Below are positions 35,179 through 44,854 of a stretch of DNA of 62,927 nucleotides, piece after piece. Location of the stretch: positions 1 through 62,927 of the forward strand of contig JAJTYR010000019.1 of assembly GCA_021463505.1 (NCBI GenBank). Direction: 5' to 3'. Origin of the DNA: Burkholderiaceae bacterium (GTDB taxonomy: Bacteria > Pseudomonadota > Gammaproteobacteria > Burkholderiales > Burkholderiaceae_E). The position numbers were made by a program, and so were the translations under genes. The notes under the pieces were generated by a model. That model searched no databases, was not told the DNA's origin, and worked only from the letters and a program-made list of their open reading frames with translations. The first letter of the stretch is position 1; each line of letters starts with the position of its first letter.

Positions 35179-37185
35179 TCAGCGCCGGCGCGGTTCGACC
35201 AGCATGCGCCCCTTCATTTCCATGTGCAGCGCGTGGCAGAACCACTGGCAGTAGTACCAGAACACGCCAGGCCGGTCGGCCTTGAAGGTGACCGACGCAG
35301 TGGCCTGCGGACCGATTTCGAACGCGATCCCGTAGTTCACCATCGTGAACCCGTGCGTGAGATCCTGGACCTGGTCACGATTGGTGACGTAGACGGTCAC
35401 CTCGTCGCCCTCCTTCACGGTGAAGTCGGTCATGCTGAAGGTGGGCGCGACCGAGAACATGTAGACGCGCACCCTGTTGCCGTCGCGCACGACCTTCGAG
35501 TCGGTGTCGAGGTCGACGCCATCGGCCCTGGCCTGGCGGCGCGCATCCTCCCACATCGGGTCGTCGCGCTTCCAGATGTCGATCGGGTTGATCTTCGAGC
35601 GGTGCACGATGGTGGCGTCGTGCGGCTCGGCGAAGCTCGGCGAGTCGTGCACGAGCACCATGCGATCGCCCGAGATGTCGATCAGCTGGTCGCATTCGGC
35701 CTTCAGCGGCCCGACGTTCAGGAACCGGTCCTTGGAGAACTTGTTCAGCGAGATCAGCCACTTGCCGTCGGCCTCCTTCGTCTGCCCCATCGACGTGTGG
35801 TTGTGGCCCGGCTGGTAATGGACGTCGAGCTTCTCGATGATCGGGTCGACGTCCTTGCCGTTGAACTTCTCGATCGCCCTGGCGATCGACCACTTGCAGA
35901 CCTGGCTGTCGATGAACAGCGTCGTATAGGCGTTGCCGCGCCCGTCGAATGCCGTGTGCAGCGGGCCCAGGCCGAGTTCGGGCTCGGCGACGACGGTGTC
36001 GCGCGGCTTGATCCTGTCGTCGAACAGGTCGTCGAAGCGCCGCACGTCGAACACGGTGACCGTGGGCGACAGCTTGCCATTGGCCACCACGTGGATGCCG
36101 TCGGGTGCGGTGTTGATGCCGTGCGGGCTGTTCGGCACCGGGATGTAGCGGGTGAACGGTGATCCCTTTCTGCCGTCGAGGACCGGCACGCCGCCGATTC
36201 GCTTGAACTCGCCCCTGGCCACCGCCTCTTCGATGCGCTTCAGGTTGAACACCGTGACCCAGTCCTGCTCGGCCGCCGTGCTCTCGGCCAGCGTCACGCC
36301 CTCCTCGGAGTTGTAGCTGGTGGCGAACGCGTACTTGCCCTGGTAGTCGCAATCGACGTTGTCGAGGTTGCCGTTCACGATGACCTGCCAGGCCACCTTC
36401 ATCGTCTCGCCGTCGACCGCGGTGAACACGTAGCGGTATTCCTTCGGGTCGGCGACGTGGCGGCCGTCGTTGGGGATCGGCACGCCGTCCTCGCCGTTGC
36501 AGAACACGTAGCCGGTCTTCGGATACTTCTGAACGCGCAGCCCGTGCACCGTGTGCTGGTTCGGCAGTTCGATGATCCTGTCGCACTTCATCACGTCGCA
36601 GCGCACCCGCGCCACGCGCGTGTTCGCCTTGTCGTTCATGAAGATGTAGCGTCCGTCGTAGGTGCCGTCGGTGAACGACATGTGCGGGTGGTGCAGGTCA
36701 CCGTTGAGGTAGGTGCCGCCGCGCGACGCGAGGTACTTGCGCGTCTCGGGCGTCAGGCCCTCGGTGAGGATCTTCAGGCTCTCGTTGGTCTGGCCCCAGC
36801 CGGTGGCGCTGCAGCGATTGAACACCGGCACGCGCATCAGCTCGCGCATCGACGGCAACCCGACGATGCGCAACTCGCCGCACTGGCCGCTGGAGAAGAA
36901 GACGTAGTACTCGTCGAGTTCGCCCGGCCCGACGTGGGTCTTCGCGATGGCCGCGGCGGCCGCGGACGACGCCGAAGGCGCGGACGCGGGCGCGGCAGCC
37001 GGCGCACCGGCGACCGGTGCGGATGCCGGTGCGGAAGCGGATTGCGGCTTCGGCGTCTGCGCGTTCTCGCCGCAGGCCGTCAACCACCCGGCACCTGCCG
37101 CCAGCGCAACCGCTTTCGCGCTGCCGCCGAGCACCGCGCGGCGATCCGGGTCGGGCAATCCGTTGCGGTTCTTCTCTTCAGCCAT
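35179..37185 (-). CDS. nosZ: Nitrous oxide reductase (Tat-dependent, clade I type)
   Basis: Terminal oxidoreductase converting N2O to N2 in the periplasm. The 668 residues begin with a Tat signal (twin Arg 15-16), ending in WLTAC at C38, a lipobox-like site. An Ala/Ser/Pro-rich linker follows (about 43-82), then the seven-bladed propeller with CuZ histidines in [47 protein letters not shown] and AEPHDATIV. The C-terminal cupredoxin has the CuA ligands C646, C650, H654 and M657 in [14 protein letters not shown]. All expected ligands are present. GAGG lies upstream of ATG 37185. Second gene of the nos operon. Confidence 0.97.
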   Translation of the reverse strand: MAEEKNRNGLPDPDRRAVLGGSAKAVALAAGAGWLTACGENAQTPKPQSASAPASAPVAGAPAAAPASAPSASSAAAAAIAKTHVGPGELDEYYVFFSSGQCGELRIVGLPSMRELMRVPVFNRCSATGWGQTNESLKILTEGLTPETRKYLASRGGTYLNGDLHHPHMSFTDGTYDGRYIFMNDKANTRVARVRCDVMKCDRIIELPNQHTVHGLRVQKYPKTGYVFCNGEDGVPIPNDGRHVADPKEYRYVFTAVDGETMKVAWQVIVNGNLDNVDCDYQGKYAFATSYNSEEGVTLAESTAAEQDWVTVFNLKRIEEAVARGEFKRIGGVPVLDGRKGSPFTRYIPVPNSPHGINTAPDGIHVVANGKLSPTVTVFDVRRFDDLFDDRIKPRDTVVAEPELGLGPLHTAFDGRGNAYTTLFIDSQVCKWSIARAIEKFNGKDVDPIIEKLDVHYQPGHNHTSMGQTKEADGKWLISLNKFSKDRFLNVGPLKAECDQLIDISGDRMVLVHDSPSFAEPHDATIVHRSKINPIDIWKRDDPMWEDARRQARADGVDLDTDSKVVRDGNRVRVYMFSVAPTFSMTDFTVKEGDEVTVYVTNRDQVQDLTHGFTMVNYGIAFEIGPQATASVTFKADRPGVFWYYCQWFCHALHMEMKGRMLVEPRRR

Positions 37186-37255
37186 TTCTCGACCTCCCCT
37201 GTAGTCTGGAGCGCGCACAGCACGCACGGGACGTGGACGACACGCCGATCTCCGT

Positions 37256-39505
37256 TCAAACCGCCGGACCCGCGGCTGCGGGTCCGCTTTCGGCGCGGGG
37301 CGCCGGCGTCGCCGCCAGCGCCGCCCGCTTCTCGCGCCTGAGCCGACGCTGCACCCGCACCGGACACTTGTAATCGTCCCGGTACAGCACCTGGCAGTGC
37401 AGGCACGAGATGCATTCGTTCGGGTTGATGTGCCCTTCCGGGTGGATCGCCTCGACCGGACACTCGTTGAAGCAGCGCATGCACGGGTTGCCGCACTCGC
37501 GATAGCGCTTGAGCCAGTCGAACATGCGCATGCGCCCGGGAATGGCGAGCGCGGCACCGAGCGGACACAGGTAACGGCAGAAGAAGCGCTCGACGAACAA
37601 CCCGGCGACGAGCAACGCCAGCGCGAACGCCACGAACCCCCACTGCCGCGCGAAGTGCAGCACGATCGCCGTCTTGAACGGCTCGATCTCGGCGAGCCGC
37701 TCGGCCCAGGCCAGTGAACCGAGCGAGACGCCGAACAGACCCAGGAATACGATGTATTTCACCGGCCACAGGCGCTCGTGGACTGCCCAGGGGATCTTCA
37801 ATTGCGGCACCTCGAGCAGTCGGGCCGCGCGATTCGAGAGTTCCTGCAGGGCGCCAAACGGACACAGCCAGCCGCAGAAGGGGCCGCGCCCCCAGAACAG
37901 CAGTGCCGCGGCCACCGAGCACCACAGCACGAAGATCAACGGGTCGATCAGGAACTGCGACCAGTCGAAGCCCGAGCGCAGCGCGTTGGCGAAGGTGAGC
38001 ACGTTCACCACCGACAACTGCGCCTGGGCGACCCAGCCCAGCCAGAACAGCGTCACGGCCAGGCAGGCGAAGCGCACGCCGTCGAACAGTCGTTCGCGGA
38101 CGACCAACACGTCCTGGAAGAAAAAGACCAGCGTGAGCACGCCCAGCATCACACCCAGCATCGCCAGCGCCGCGAGCCTGCTGCGCCAGATGCGCATCCA
38201 CAACGGCTCATACGGCTCGTGCAACCCCGCCGCCTCCGGGGATGCGGCTGTCGCCGTCGCGCCTTCGGCGGTGACGCCGACGCCTGCAGGCGCCGCGGGT
38301 GACGCCATCGTCTTCGTGTAGCGCCCGGGGAGACGGTAATCGAGCCCGAACGACACGAACGCCTTGTCGAGCGCGCCCACAGAGCGCTGCACGAGCAATC
38401 GAAGGCGCCACGACGCTGCCGGATCGAATTCGGCTCCCGGCGGAACAACGAAGACACCGATCTCCCTCGGCGTCGGCGCACCTGCGGCACGCAGCTCGCC
38501 GACACGCCGATGCAGGTAGTCGCGAAAACGGATCGTCTCGGCACCCTGCAGCAACTCGATACGATCGAAGATGCCGCCGCGCACGTAGCCCGAGCCCTTG
38601 AACGAATACAGGCCGTCGCCTGCGACCAGGATCGCCTGCTGTCCCGGCGCAAGCATGCGCGCGACAGTCGCGTACTCGTCGTCGCCGAGCAGACTGCGTC
38701 CAATGGCCGGCTGTGAGACGAGTGCCGCGTAGAGATCGATGAACGTCTCGTCGCCGGCGCCGGGCTCGGGCCGCGCGGCGGCCGCCTTGTTCCCGGAATC
38801 GGCGAAGGCCCGGTTCACTTCACCGATCGTGAGGCGCAGGCGGCGAACCGCGCCCTCGCGCACCAACGTCGGCCAGTCGGCCATCGTGCCGGCCTGCGGA
38901 TCGATCACGCGCGCGGTTGCCTGCGCGCCAGCCGCGGCAGTGCCGAGATGCAGCGCCCGCGCAATCCGCACCGCCGAACGCACGACGCTCTCTCCCATGA
39001 CCAGCACGGTGACGGTGGCGCCGCTGACGATGTCGGCCTGCGGCGGCCCGCGATTGTCCACGGCCGCGCGCAGCGGGTTGTAGCCGACGAAATGCGCCAG
39101 ATAGGCGACGATGCGCTTCTCGGGAATGCCGATCAGCACGATCGGCTCGCTGTGCGCAACCAGTTTCACGCCGACGATCGTGCCTTCGAGATCGAGTCCC
39201 ACGAGGATGTGGATCGGTTTCCCCGAATAGCCGATCGCGTCGACCTGCTGCGAATTGAGGTACGCATAGCCCACCGGCATCTCGCCGCGATACGCCAGGG
39301 CCACGCCGGGGTCGGACTGCACCGGGCCGAACCGCTCGGCACCGGGCACGACCTCGGACGCAGCGACTTCGGCGAGGTACTGCCCCAAAGCTGCCGCGCC
39401 GGACTGCGCCGACACACCGCTGGCTCCAAGTGCGACGACGAGCACGATGGCGTGCACGACGAATGTCGACAGCGCCGCCCGGGCGCTGGAGAAAGACAGG
39501 TTCAA
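37256..39505 (-). CDS. nosR: NosR, membrane flavo-iron-sulfur protein of N2O reduction
   Basis: Polytopic protein that supplies electrons to NosZ and supports its expression. About 749 residues. An N-terminal signal helix is followed by a periplasmic FMN-binding domain with [18 protein letters not shown], where the Thr is the expected FMN site. Then about five membrane helices carry [13 protein letters not shown] and [15 protein letters not shown]-terminal double 4Fe-4S region ([14 protein letters not shown] and [18 protein letters not shown]) follows. TTG 39505 is my preferred start because the frame's upstream TTG (39580) lies inside the FNR-like box ahead of the predicted transcript start; GGGGGAG is immediately upstream. 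Start uncertain, identity firm. Confidence 0.93.
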   Translation of the reverse strand: MNLSFSSARAALSTFVVHAIVLVVALGASGVSAQSGAAALGQYLAEVAASEVVPGAERFGPVQSDPGVALAYRGEMPVGYAYLNSQQVDAIGYSGKPIHILVGLDLEGTIVGVKLVAHSEPIVLIGIPEKRIVAYLAHFVGYNPLRAAVDNRGPPQADIVSGATVTVLVMGESVVRSAVRIARALHLGTAAAGAQATARVIDPQAGTMADWPTLVREGAVRRLRLTIGEVNRAFADSGNKAAAARPEPGAGDETFIDLYAALVSQPAIGRSLLGDDEYATVARMLAPGQQAILVAGDGLYSFKGSGYVRGGIFDRIELLQGAETIRFRDYLHRRVGELRAAGAPTPREIGVFVVPPGAEFDPAASWRLRLLVQRSVGALDKAFVSFGLDYRLPGRYTKTMASPAAPAGVGVTAEGATATAASPEAAGLHEPYEPLWMRIWRSRLAALAMLGVMLGVLTLVFFFQDVLVVRERLFDGVRFACLAVTLFWLGWVAQAQLSVVNVLTFANALRSGFDWSQFLIDPLIFVLWCSVAAALLFWGRGPFCGWLCPFGALQELSNRAARLLEVPQLKIPWAVHERLWPVKYIVFLGLFGVSLGSLAWAERLAEIEPFKTAIVLHFARQWGFVAFALALLVAGLFVERFFCRYLCPLGAALAIPGRMRMFDWLKRYRECGNPCMRCFNECPVEAIHPEGHINPNECISCLHCQVLYRDDYKCPVRVQRRLRREKRAALAATPAPRAESGPAAAGPAV

Positions 39506-39539
39506 CTCCCCCGATCCGATCGCGATGAGTATTTGTGCG

Positions 39540-39580
39540 ATTATTCCAGCCGGCGGCACCCGCTGCTTGCTCTCGGTCAA
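39540..39580 (-). promoter_or_regulatory. Candidate FNR/DNR-type promoter of nosRZDFYLX
   Basis: TTGACCGAGAGCAA (39580-39567, minus strand) matches the FNR/DNR pattern TTGAT-N4-ATCAA at eight of ten half-site positions. AATAAT at 39545-39540 is a -10 match at five of six, with its centre 31 bp from the box centre. That is close to the spacing of class II FNR promoters (box at -41.5), with the transcript starting near 39532. Low-oxygen or NO control is expected for nos genes. Seen by eye; the regulator is inferred. Confidence 0.55.
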
Positions 39581-39608
39581 GATGCATCAACGTCAGGGAG
39601 GCCGGACG

Positions 39609-40532
39609 ATGCGCGCATCGCTGTTAATGCGCGATCCAGAGATCCAGTCGGTGAGCATGCGGTTGCTGGTCGGCATTGCGAGCTCGATCGAGCGTGAATC
39701 GGCGAAGCGCTACGCAGCGCTCGCCGAGATCATGGAGCGTCGCGGCGAAGCGGCCACGGCCGCGGCATTCCGGGTCATGCTGGAAGAAGAACGCCACCAT
39801 GTCGACGACGTCGCCCGATGGGCGGCCGGCCTGGGCGAGCAGGTTCCCGGGCCGGGCAGGTGCGACTGGCAGTTGCCCGCCGACCTCTCGAGTTCGTGGG
39901 ACGAGATCTCCGGCAGTGCGCTGCTCACGCCTTATCGTGCGTTCGCAATCGCAGTCGCCAACGAGCAGCGCGCGTTCGCGCTCTACAGCTATCTGGCGGC
40001 GCGCGCCACCGATCCGCGCGTCAGGGCGCAGGCCGAACGGCTGGGCATCGAGGAACTGCGTCACGCTGCAGTGATGCGTCGCTGGCGTCGCGAAGCCTGG
40101 CGTCGCGAGCGACGCGCCACACGCGAGACGCCGCTGCCCGCTGCGGAGGCAGTCGCCTCGGCCGAGGCGTTGCAGACGCTGCTCGCGAAGCACGAGGCGA
40201 CGATTGCGCAGGCTCACCGGACGCTGGCCGCCCGCCTGCGCGAGATCGGCGACGACGAGAGCGCGAATCTGCTCGAAACGCTGCTGGCGGCCCCGTCGCA
40301 TCCGGCCGCAGGCACCAGCGGTCTGTCCTCGACGATACCCGAAACCGGCGACCCGGCCCAACTGCTGGTGGCCGCACAGAAGCCGCTCGAAGCCCTGAGC
40401 GAAGCGCTCGAAGTCGTGATGAGCACGGCCGCAGGAGCGCTGTTCGAGCGCGCCGAGGCGGCACTCGTCAACGTGGTCACACGCCTGGCACGGATCGCGC
40501 TGCGCGCGGCGCGCGCCATGCAGGCGCGCTAG
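39609..40532 (+). CDS. Ferritin-like (rubrerythrin-type) di-iron domain protein
   Basis: A 307-residue soluble protein, function unknown. The first half is a four-helix bundle with two ExxH-type metal motifs: MLEEERHHVDDV near residue 61 and GIEELRHAAVM near 150, with partner Glu in SSIERESAKRYAAL and VANEQRAFALYSYL. This fits the ferritin-like/rubrerythrin superfamily, but no rubredoxin-type cysteines are present. A charged linker and an Ala-rich helical tail make up the rest. ATG 39609 has AGGGAGG upstream. It is divergent from nosR and shares its regulatory region, so an iron, peroxide or NO-related role under low oxygen is a reasonable guess. Confidence 0.75.
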   Translation: MRASLLMRDPEIQSVSMRLLVGIASSIERESAKRYAALAEIMERRGEAATAAAFRVMLEEERHHVDDVARWAAGLGEQVPGPGRCDWQLPADLSSSWDEISGSALLTPYRAFAIAVANEQRAFALYSYLAARATDPRVRAQAERLGIEELRHAAVMRRWRREAWRRERRATRETPLPAAEAVASAEALQTLLAKHEATIAQAHRTLAARLREIGDDESANLLETLLAAPSHPAAGTSGLSSTIPETGDPAQLLVAAQKPLEALSEALEVVMSTAAGALFERAEAALVNVVTRLARIALRAARAMQAR

Positions 40533-40596
40533 GGTCTGTTCACACTACGATCGTCCCCGCGCGTGCGCGCGATGCGGCGCACCGCGACCGGAGACC

Positions 40597-42681
40597 TCAC
40601 GCAGCCCGCGCCGCCGCGAACGCGACAAACCAGCCGATCGACGCCGGGTTGGCCATCGAATCGCGATTCACCGATTGCTCCACAGGCCGGCCGAGCAGGA
40701 TCTTCCTCACCGGCACTTCCAGCTTCTTGCCGGACATCGTGCGCGGCACTTCCGGAATTGCGTAGACCTCGTCGGGCACGTGGCGCGCCGACAGCCGCGT
40801 GCGCAGCGCCCCGAGGATGCGCTGACGCAGCGCGGGGTCGACGCCGGTCTGCCCGCGTGCGGCCGACGCGCCATCGGCCGCCGGCCCCTTCGTGCCGCTG
40901 CCGGCAAACGCCGATCCCGCTTCGCGCAACACCACGAACAATGCGAGAAACGAGTCGCGCCCCAGATACTCCAGGTCGACCACCAGCGAATCGGCCACCT
41001 CGTCGAATTCCTCGACGACGCGGTACAACTCGCTGGTGCCCATGCGGATTCCGTACCGATTGATGGTGGAGTCCGAGCGGCCGTAGATGGTCGCGGTGAC
41101 CGACTCGGCGCGCGGCGTGAGTTTCAGCCAGTCACCGTGACGCCAGACGTTCGGCGGACCCGGAAAGACGTCGAAGTAGCTTTCGAAATAGCGTCGACCG
41201 TCCGCGTCGCCCCAGAAGTACAGCGGCATCGAAGGCATCGGTGCCGTGCACACCAGTTCGCCCACTTCGCCAAGACGCGGCGTGCCGTCGTCCCCATACG
41301 CGTAAATCGCCCCGCCAAGCGTGCGGCACTGCATCTCGCCCGAGTACACCGGCAGGATCGCACACGATGTGAGAAAGGCCGCCCCCGGATCGGTGCCGCC
41401 CGAGATCGACGCAAGCATCACGTCGGGGTGCACCGACGAGTAGATCCAGCGATACGCTGCCGCGGTAAGCGGCGAGCCGGTCGACCCGATGGTGCGCAGC
41501 GCCGACAGATCGAACTGCTCGCGCGGCGTCATGCCTGCCTTCATGCAAAGCGAGACGAACGCCGGGCTGATGCCGAGGAAGGTGAGCCGCTCGCGCTCGG
41601 CAAGCCGCCACAACCGGCCCAGGTCGGGAAAGCCGGGGTTGCCGTCGAACTGCAGCAGCGTCGCACCGGTCATCAGCGTGGACACCCACAGGTTCCACAT
41701 GATCCAGCCGGTCGAGGAGAACCAGAAGAAGCGGTCGTCCTCGCCGACGTCGAGATGCAGCAGGTTGGTCTTCAGCGTCTCGAGCACGAAGCCGCCATGG
41801 CCATGCACGATCGGCTTGGGCATGCCGGTGGTGCCCGACGAATAGACGATCCACAGCGGATGGTCGAACGGCACTGGCGTGAACGCGCAGTCGGCCGCGC
41901 GGGCGAGCGCATCGGACCAGTTCACCACTTCGACCGCTGCGTCCGCGTCGCCCACCGCGCCCAGGCTCGCCCCAGCGTCGAGGCAGGGCACGAAGACGAC
42001 CGCGCGCACGCCCGGCAGTTGCCGCACGAGCTCGCGAACCACGTCGCGCCGGTCGAAATCCTTGCCGCCATACCGATAGCCGTCGACCGCGAACAGCACC
42101 TTCGGCTCGATCTGCCGGAAGCGGTCGAGCACGCTCACCGGCCCCATGTCGGGCGACGAGCTCGACCAGATCGCGCCCAGGCTCGTCGTCGCCAGCAGCG
42201 CGACGACGGCTTGCGGGATGTTCGGCATGTACGAGACGCAGCGATCGCCGGGAGCGACCCCGAGCCGCTTCAGCGTCGCGGTGAGCGCGCCGGTTTCCGC
42301 GCGCAGGCGATCCCAGCCGATCTCGGTGCGCGGCTGCAGTTCCGACTCGAACACCAGCGCCGGGCGATCGGCGCGGGCGTGCGCCCGTGAAGGCGCGAGC
42401 AGGTGCTCGGCGTAATTGAGCGTTGCGCCTTCGAACCAGCGCGCACCGGGCATTTCGCGCGTCGACAGCACTCTCGAGTGCGGCGTGTGCGTGATCACCC
42501 CGGACCATTGATGGAACGACTCCCAGAAATCCTCGAGATGCTCGACCGACCAGGTCCACAACGCCTCGTAGTCGGCAAAGTCGAGCCCACGCGTCTGCCG
42601 CAACCAGTCGCGGTACCGGGTGACGCCTGCACGTGCGATGCGCTCGCGGCTGGGCCGCCAAAGGACTTCCGGGGTGGACAT
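40597..42681 (-). CDS. Acetoacetyl-CoA synthetase
   Basis: ATP-dependent ligation of acetoacetate (or a related 3-oxo acid) to CoA, cytoplasmic. The 694 residues have the long AacS N-terminus with FHQWSGVI and GARWFEGATLNYAEHLL. ANL motifs: VYSSGTTGMPKPIVHGHGG, GSTGSPLT, SGGTDPGAAF (AacS-type A5) and YGRSDSTINRYGIRMGTSE, with the catalytic lysine in PRTMSGKKLEVPVRK. A short Ala/Gly/Lys-rich insert lies at about 600-615. A TATAGT hexamer at 42720-42725 could be its -10. It is divergent from the GntR gene and may feed the same pathway as the downstream thiolase, since acetoacetyl-CoA is a thiolase substrate. Confidence 0.9.
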   Translation of the reverse strand: MSTPEVLWRPSRERIARAGVTRYRDWLRQTRGLDFADYEALWTWSVEHLEDFWESFHQWSGVITHTPHSRVLSTREMPGARWFEGATLNYAEHLLAPSRAHARADRPALVFESELQPRTEIGWDRLRAETGALTATLKRLGVAPGDRCVSYMPNIPQAVVALLATTSLGAIWSSSSPDMGPVSVLDRFRQIEPKVLFAVDGYRYGGKDFDRRDVVRELVRQLPGVRAVVFVPCLDAGASLGAVGDADAAVEVVNWSDALARAADCAFTPVPFDHPLWIVYSSGTTGMPKPIVHGHGGFVLETLKTNLLHLDVGEDDRFFWFSSTGWIMWNLWVSTLMTGATLLQFDGNPGFPDLGRLWRLAERERLTFLGISPAFVSLCMKAGMTPREQFDLSALRTIGSTGSPLTAAAYRWIYSSVHPDVMLASISGGTDPGAAFLTSCAILPVYSGEMQCRTLGGAIYAYGDDGTPRLGEVGELVCTAPMPSMPLYFWGDADGRRYFESYFDVFPGPPNVWRHGDWLKLTPRAESVTATIYGRSDSTINRYGIRMGTSELYRVVEEFDEVADSLVVDLEYLGRDSFLALFVVLREAGSAFAGSGTKGPAADGASAARGQTGVDPALRQRILGALRTRLSARHVPDEVYAIPEVPRTMSGKKLEVPVRKILLGRPVEQSVNRDSMANPASIGWFVAFAAARAA

Positions 42682-42809
42682 GGGCCTCGCGCCTCCTCGC
42701 TTGCGCCGCCGTGATCGAGACTATAGCGATCGCGGCAGCGGCGCCGGCAGCGCCGGCCACGGTGACGCCGGCGCGGAACAGGCGGCAATCCCGCGGCCGA
42801 AAAACCCGC

Positions 42810-42847
42810 TTTACATCGCCTCGGTTCCGGAATACGATTTGTATACA
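42810..42847 (+). promoter_or_regulatory. Promoter and operator of the GntR-type regulator gene
   Basis: TTTACA (42810-42815), 17 bp, TACGAT (42833-42838), five and four of six to consensus. The palindrome TGTATACA (42840-42847) lies on the predicted transcription start, and a looser inverted repeat GGAATAC/GTATCC surrounds it. FCD-type GntR regulators often bind short TGTATACA-like palindromes, so autorepression is likely. This patch is markedly AT-richer than its surroundings. Confidence 0.6.
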
Positions 42848-42918
42848 GTATCCAGAACACATTCGATCTTCGCATTCGGTCTTCGATTCCAGCCGCCACA
42901 GGCGGCGGAGGTGCCCCC

Positions 42919-43599
42919 TTGGTTGCGTCGCTCGAGCCTGTCGATCGCCCTGTCGCCCTCGGCGAGCAGGTCTACGACACGCTGCGCACGCACCTGCGCG
43001 ACGGGGCGATCCGGGCAGGCGAGCCGCTGCAGGAGGTGCAGCTCGCCACGCAGCTCGGTGTCTCGCGCACGCCGGTGCGCGAGGCGCTCGCGCGGCTGGC
43101 CAGCGAGGGCCTGCTGGTCTCGGGCGGACGCAGCTACATGGTGCCCGAGCTCACGCTCGCCGACGTCGACGACATCTACGAGGTGCGCTTCCTGATCGAA
43201 CCGCCGGCGACCCGCCGCGTGGCCGAGCGTACCGCCGATCCCGAAGTGCGCGCGCCGATCGAGGCGGCACTCGCGGAAGCACGTGCGGCGCATCGCGCCG
43301 GCAACGCCGCCGCCTTCCGAGCGAGCCACGTTCACTTCCGCAGTGCCTGGCTCGCACTGGTACCGAACCGGCGGCTGGTGAAAGTGATCGAGCAATACGC
43401 CGACCACATGCAGCGCATCCGCGCGCTGACGCTGGACGATCCCGACATCCGCGCCATCGTGCTCGCAGGCTTCGAGCGCCTGATCGAGGCGCTGCGGGCC
43501 GGCGACGCGGACGCGGCCGCCACCGCGATGCACGCGCACCTGGTCGAGGCCAGGCGCGCGTTCGTGACCGCCGTCGGCCTCGACAAGGCCACTACCTGA
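42919..43599 (+). CDS. GntR family transcriptional regulator, FCD domain
   Basis: DNA-binding regulator of 226 residues. N-terminal winged helix about 15-75 (LGEQVYDTLRTHLRDGAIRA, VSRTPVREALARLASEGLL) and a C-terminal all-helical FCD domain with metal/ligand residues in DIYEVRFLIEP, FRASHVHFRSAWL and AMHAHLVEARRAF. FCD regulators sense small organic acids and normally repress catabolic genes. The start is TTG 42919 with GGAGGTG six bases upstream; no better start exists. It precedes the thiolase by 19 bp on the same strand, so it is the likely regulator, and first gene, of the catabolic operon. Confidence 0.92.
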   Translation: MVASLEPVDRPVALGEQVYDTLRTHLRDGAIRAGEPLQEVQLATQLGVSRTPVREALARLASEGLLVSGGRSYMVPELTLADVDDIYEVRFLIEPPATRRVAERTADPEVRAPIEAALAEARAAHRAGNAAAFRASHVHFRSAWLALVPNRRLVKVIEQYADHMQRIRALTLDDPDIRAIVLAGFERLIEALRAGDADAAATAMHAHLVEARRAFVTAVGLDKATT

Positions 43600-43618
43600 C
43601 ACTCACCGGGAGGCCCCC

Positions 43619-44824
43619 ATGCCCTACAAGGCCCAGATCCCGTACGGCGCCTACTGGAGCACCCCGTTCGCGCGCTGGCAGGGCAGCTTCGCGAACCTGA
43701 ACAGCATCGAGTTCGCCGCGCACGTCGCGCGCGCCGAGCTTGCGAAGCGTCGCATCGACCCGAAGGTGCTCGACTACGGCGCGCTCGGCTTCTCGGTGCC
43801 GCAGAAGCACTCGTTCTACGGGCTGCCGTGGCTCACCGGCCTGATCGGCGCCGGGCACGTCGGCGGCCCCACGCTGATGCAGGCGTGCGCCACCGGCGTG
43901 CGCACGCTGCTGGCGGCCGCCCAGGAGATCGAGGTCGGCATGGCCAGCGTCGCGCTGGCGATCAATTGCGACCGCACCTCCAACGGCCCGCACCTGTACT
44001 ACCCCAATCCGCGCGGACCCGGTGGCACCGGCGTCGCCGAAGACTGGGTCATGGACAACTTCAACTGCGACCCGCTCGGCCCGCACGCGATGCTGGTCAC
44101 CGCCGAAAACGTCGCGAAGAAGCACGGCATCGCCACCGCTGCACAGCACGAAGTCGTGCTGCGCCGCGAGGAGCAGTACCGCGACGCGCTGGCCGACGGC
44201 GCGGCGTTCCTCGAGCGCTTCATGACCCTGCCCTTCGACGTGCCCGCGCCCGGCTATCGCAAGAGCGCCGGCACGCTCGAGGCCGACGAAGGCGTCTCGC
44301 GTTCCACGCCCGAAGGGCTGGCGCGGCTCGAGCCGGTGGCCAAGGGGGGCACGATCACCTTCGGCGGCCAGACCCACCCGGCCGACGGCAACGCGGCCAT
44401 CATCGTCACCAGCGCCGGGCGCGCGCGCGAACTCTCCAGCGACCCGAAGATCGCGGTGCGACTGCACGGCTTCGGGCTGGCGCGCGCGGCGCTCGCGCAC
44501 ATGCCCGAGGCAACGGTGCCGGCGGCGCAACGCGCGCTCGCGCAGGCCGGTCGGTCGATCTCGCAGATGGCGGCGATCAAGACGCACAACCCGTTCGCGG
44601 TCAACGACCTCTATTTCGCGAAGGAAACCGGCGCCGACCTGCGATCGATGAACAACTATGGCTGCTCGCTCGTCTGGGGCCATCCGCAGGCGCCGATGGG
44701 CACGCGCGCGATCATCGAGCTGATCGAGGAGCTCGCGATCCGCGGCGGCGGCTTCGGGCTGTTCACCGGCTGCGCCGCCGGCGACACCGCGATGGCGGTG
44801 GTGCTCGAGGTCGGCGACGCCTAG
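43619..44824 (+). CDS. Thiolase family protein (acyl-CoA acetyltransferase)
   Basis: Expected to cleave a 3-oxoacyl-CoA with CoA to a shortened acyl-CoA and acetyl-CoA (or propionyl-CoA). Of 401 residues, the nucleophile is C90 in LMQACATGVRTL, the base His is H355 in WGHPQAPMG, and the second cysteine C385 in FTGCAAGDTAM. Substrate-loop sequences differ from classical AtoB/FadA; for example, an insertion YYPNPRGPGGTG follows the nucleophile region, so a non-standard acyl group is possible. First enzyme gene of the operon, 19 bp after the regulator, 30 bp before the ligase. Confidence 0.88.
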   Translation: MPYKAQIPYGAYWSTPFARWQGSFANLNSIEFAAHVARAELAKRRIDPKVLDYGALGFSVPQKHSFYGLPWLTGLIGAGHVGGPTLMQACATGVRTLLAAAQEIEVGMASVALAINCDRTSNGPHLYYPNPRGPGGTGVAEDWVMDNFNCDPLGPHAMLVTAENVAKKHGIATAAQHEVVLRREEQYRDALADGAAFLERFMTLPFDVPAPGYRKSAGTLEADEGVSRSTPEGLARLEPVAKGGTITFGGQTHPADGNAAIIVTSAGRARELSSDPKIAVRLHGFGLARAALAHMPEATVPAAQRALAQAGRSISQMAAIKTHNPFAVNDLYFAKETGADLRSMNNYGCSLVWGHPQAPMGTRAIIELIEELAIRGGGFGLFTGCAAGDTAMAVVLEVGDA

Positions 44825-44854
44825 CGACGCGGCGAAGCGGCGGGGAGCGCGACG

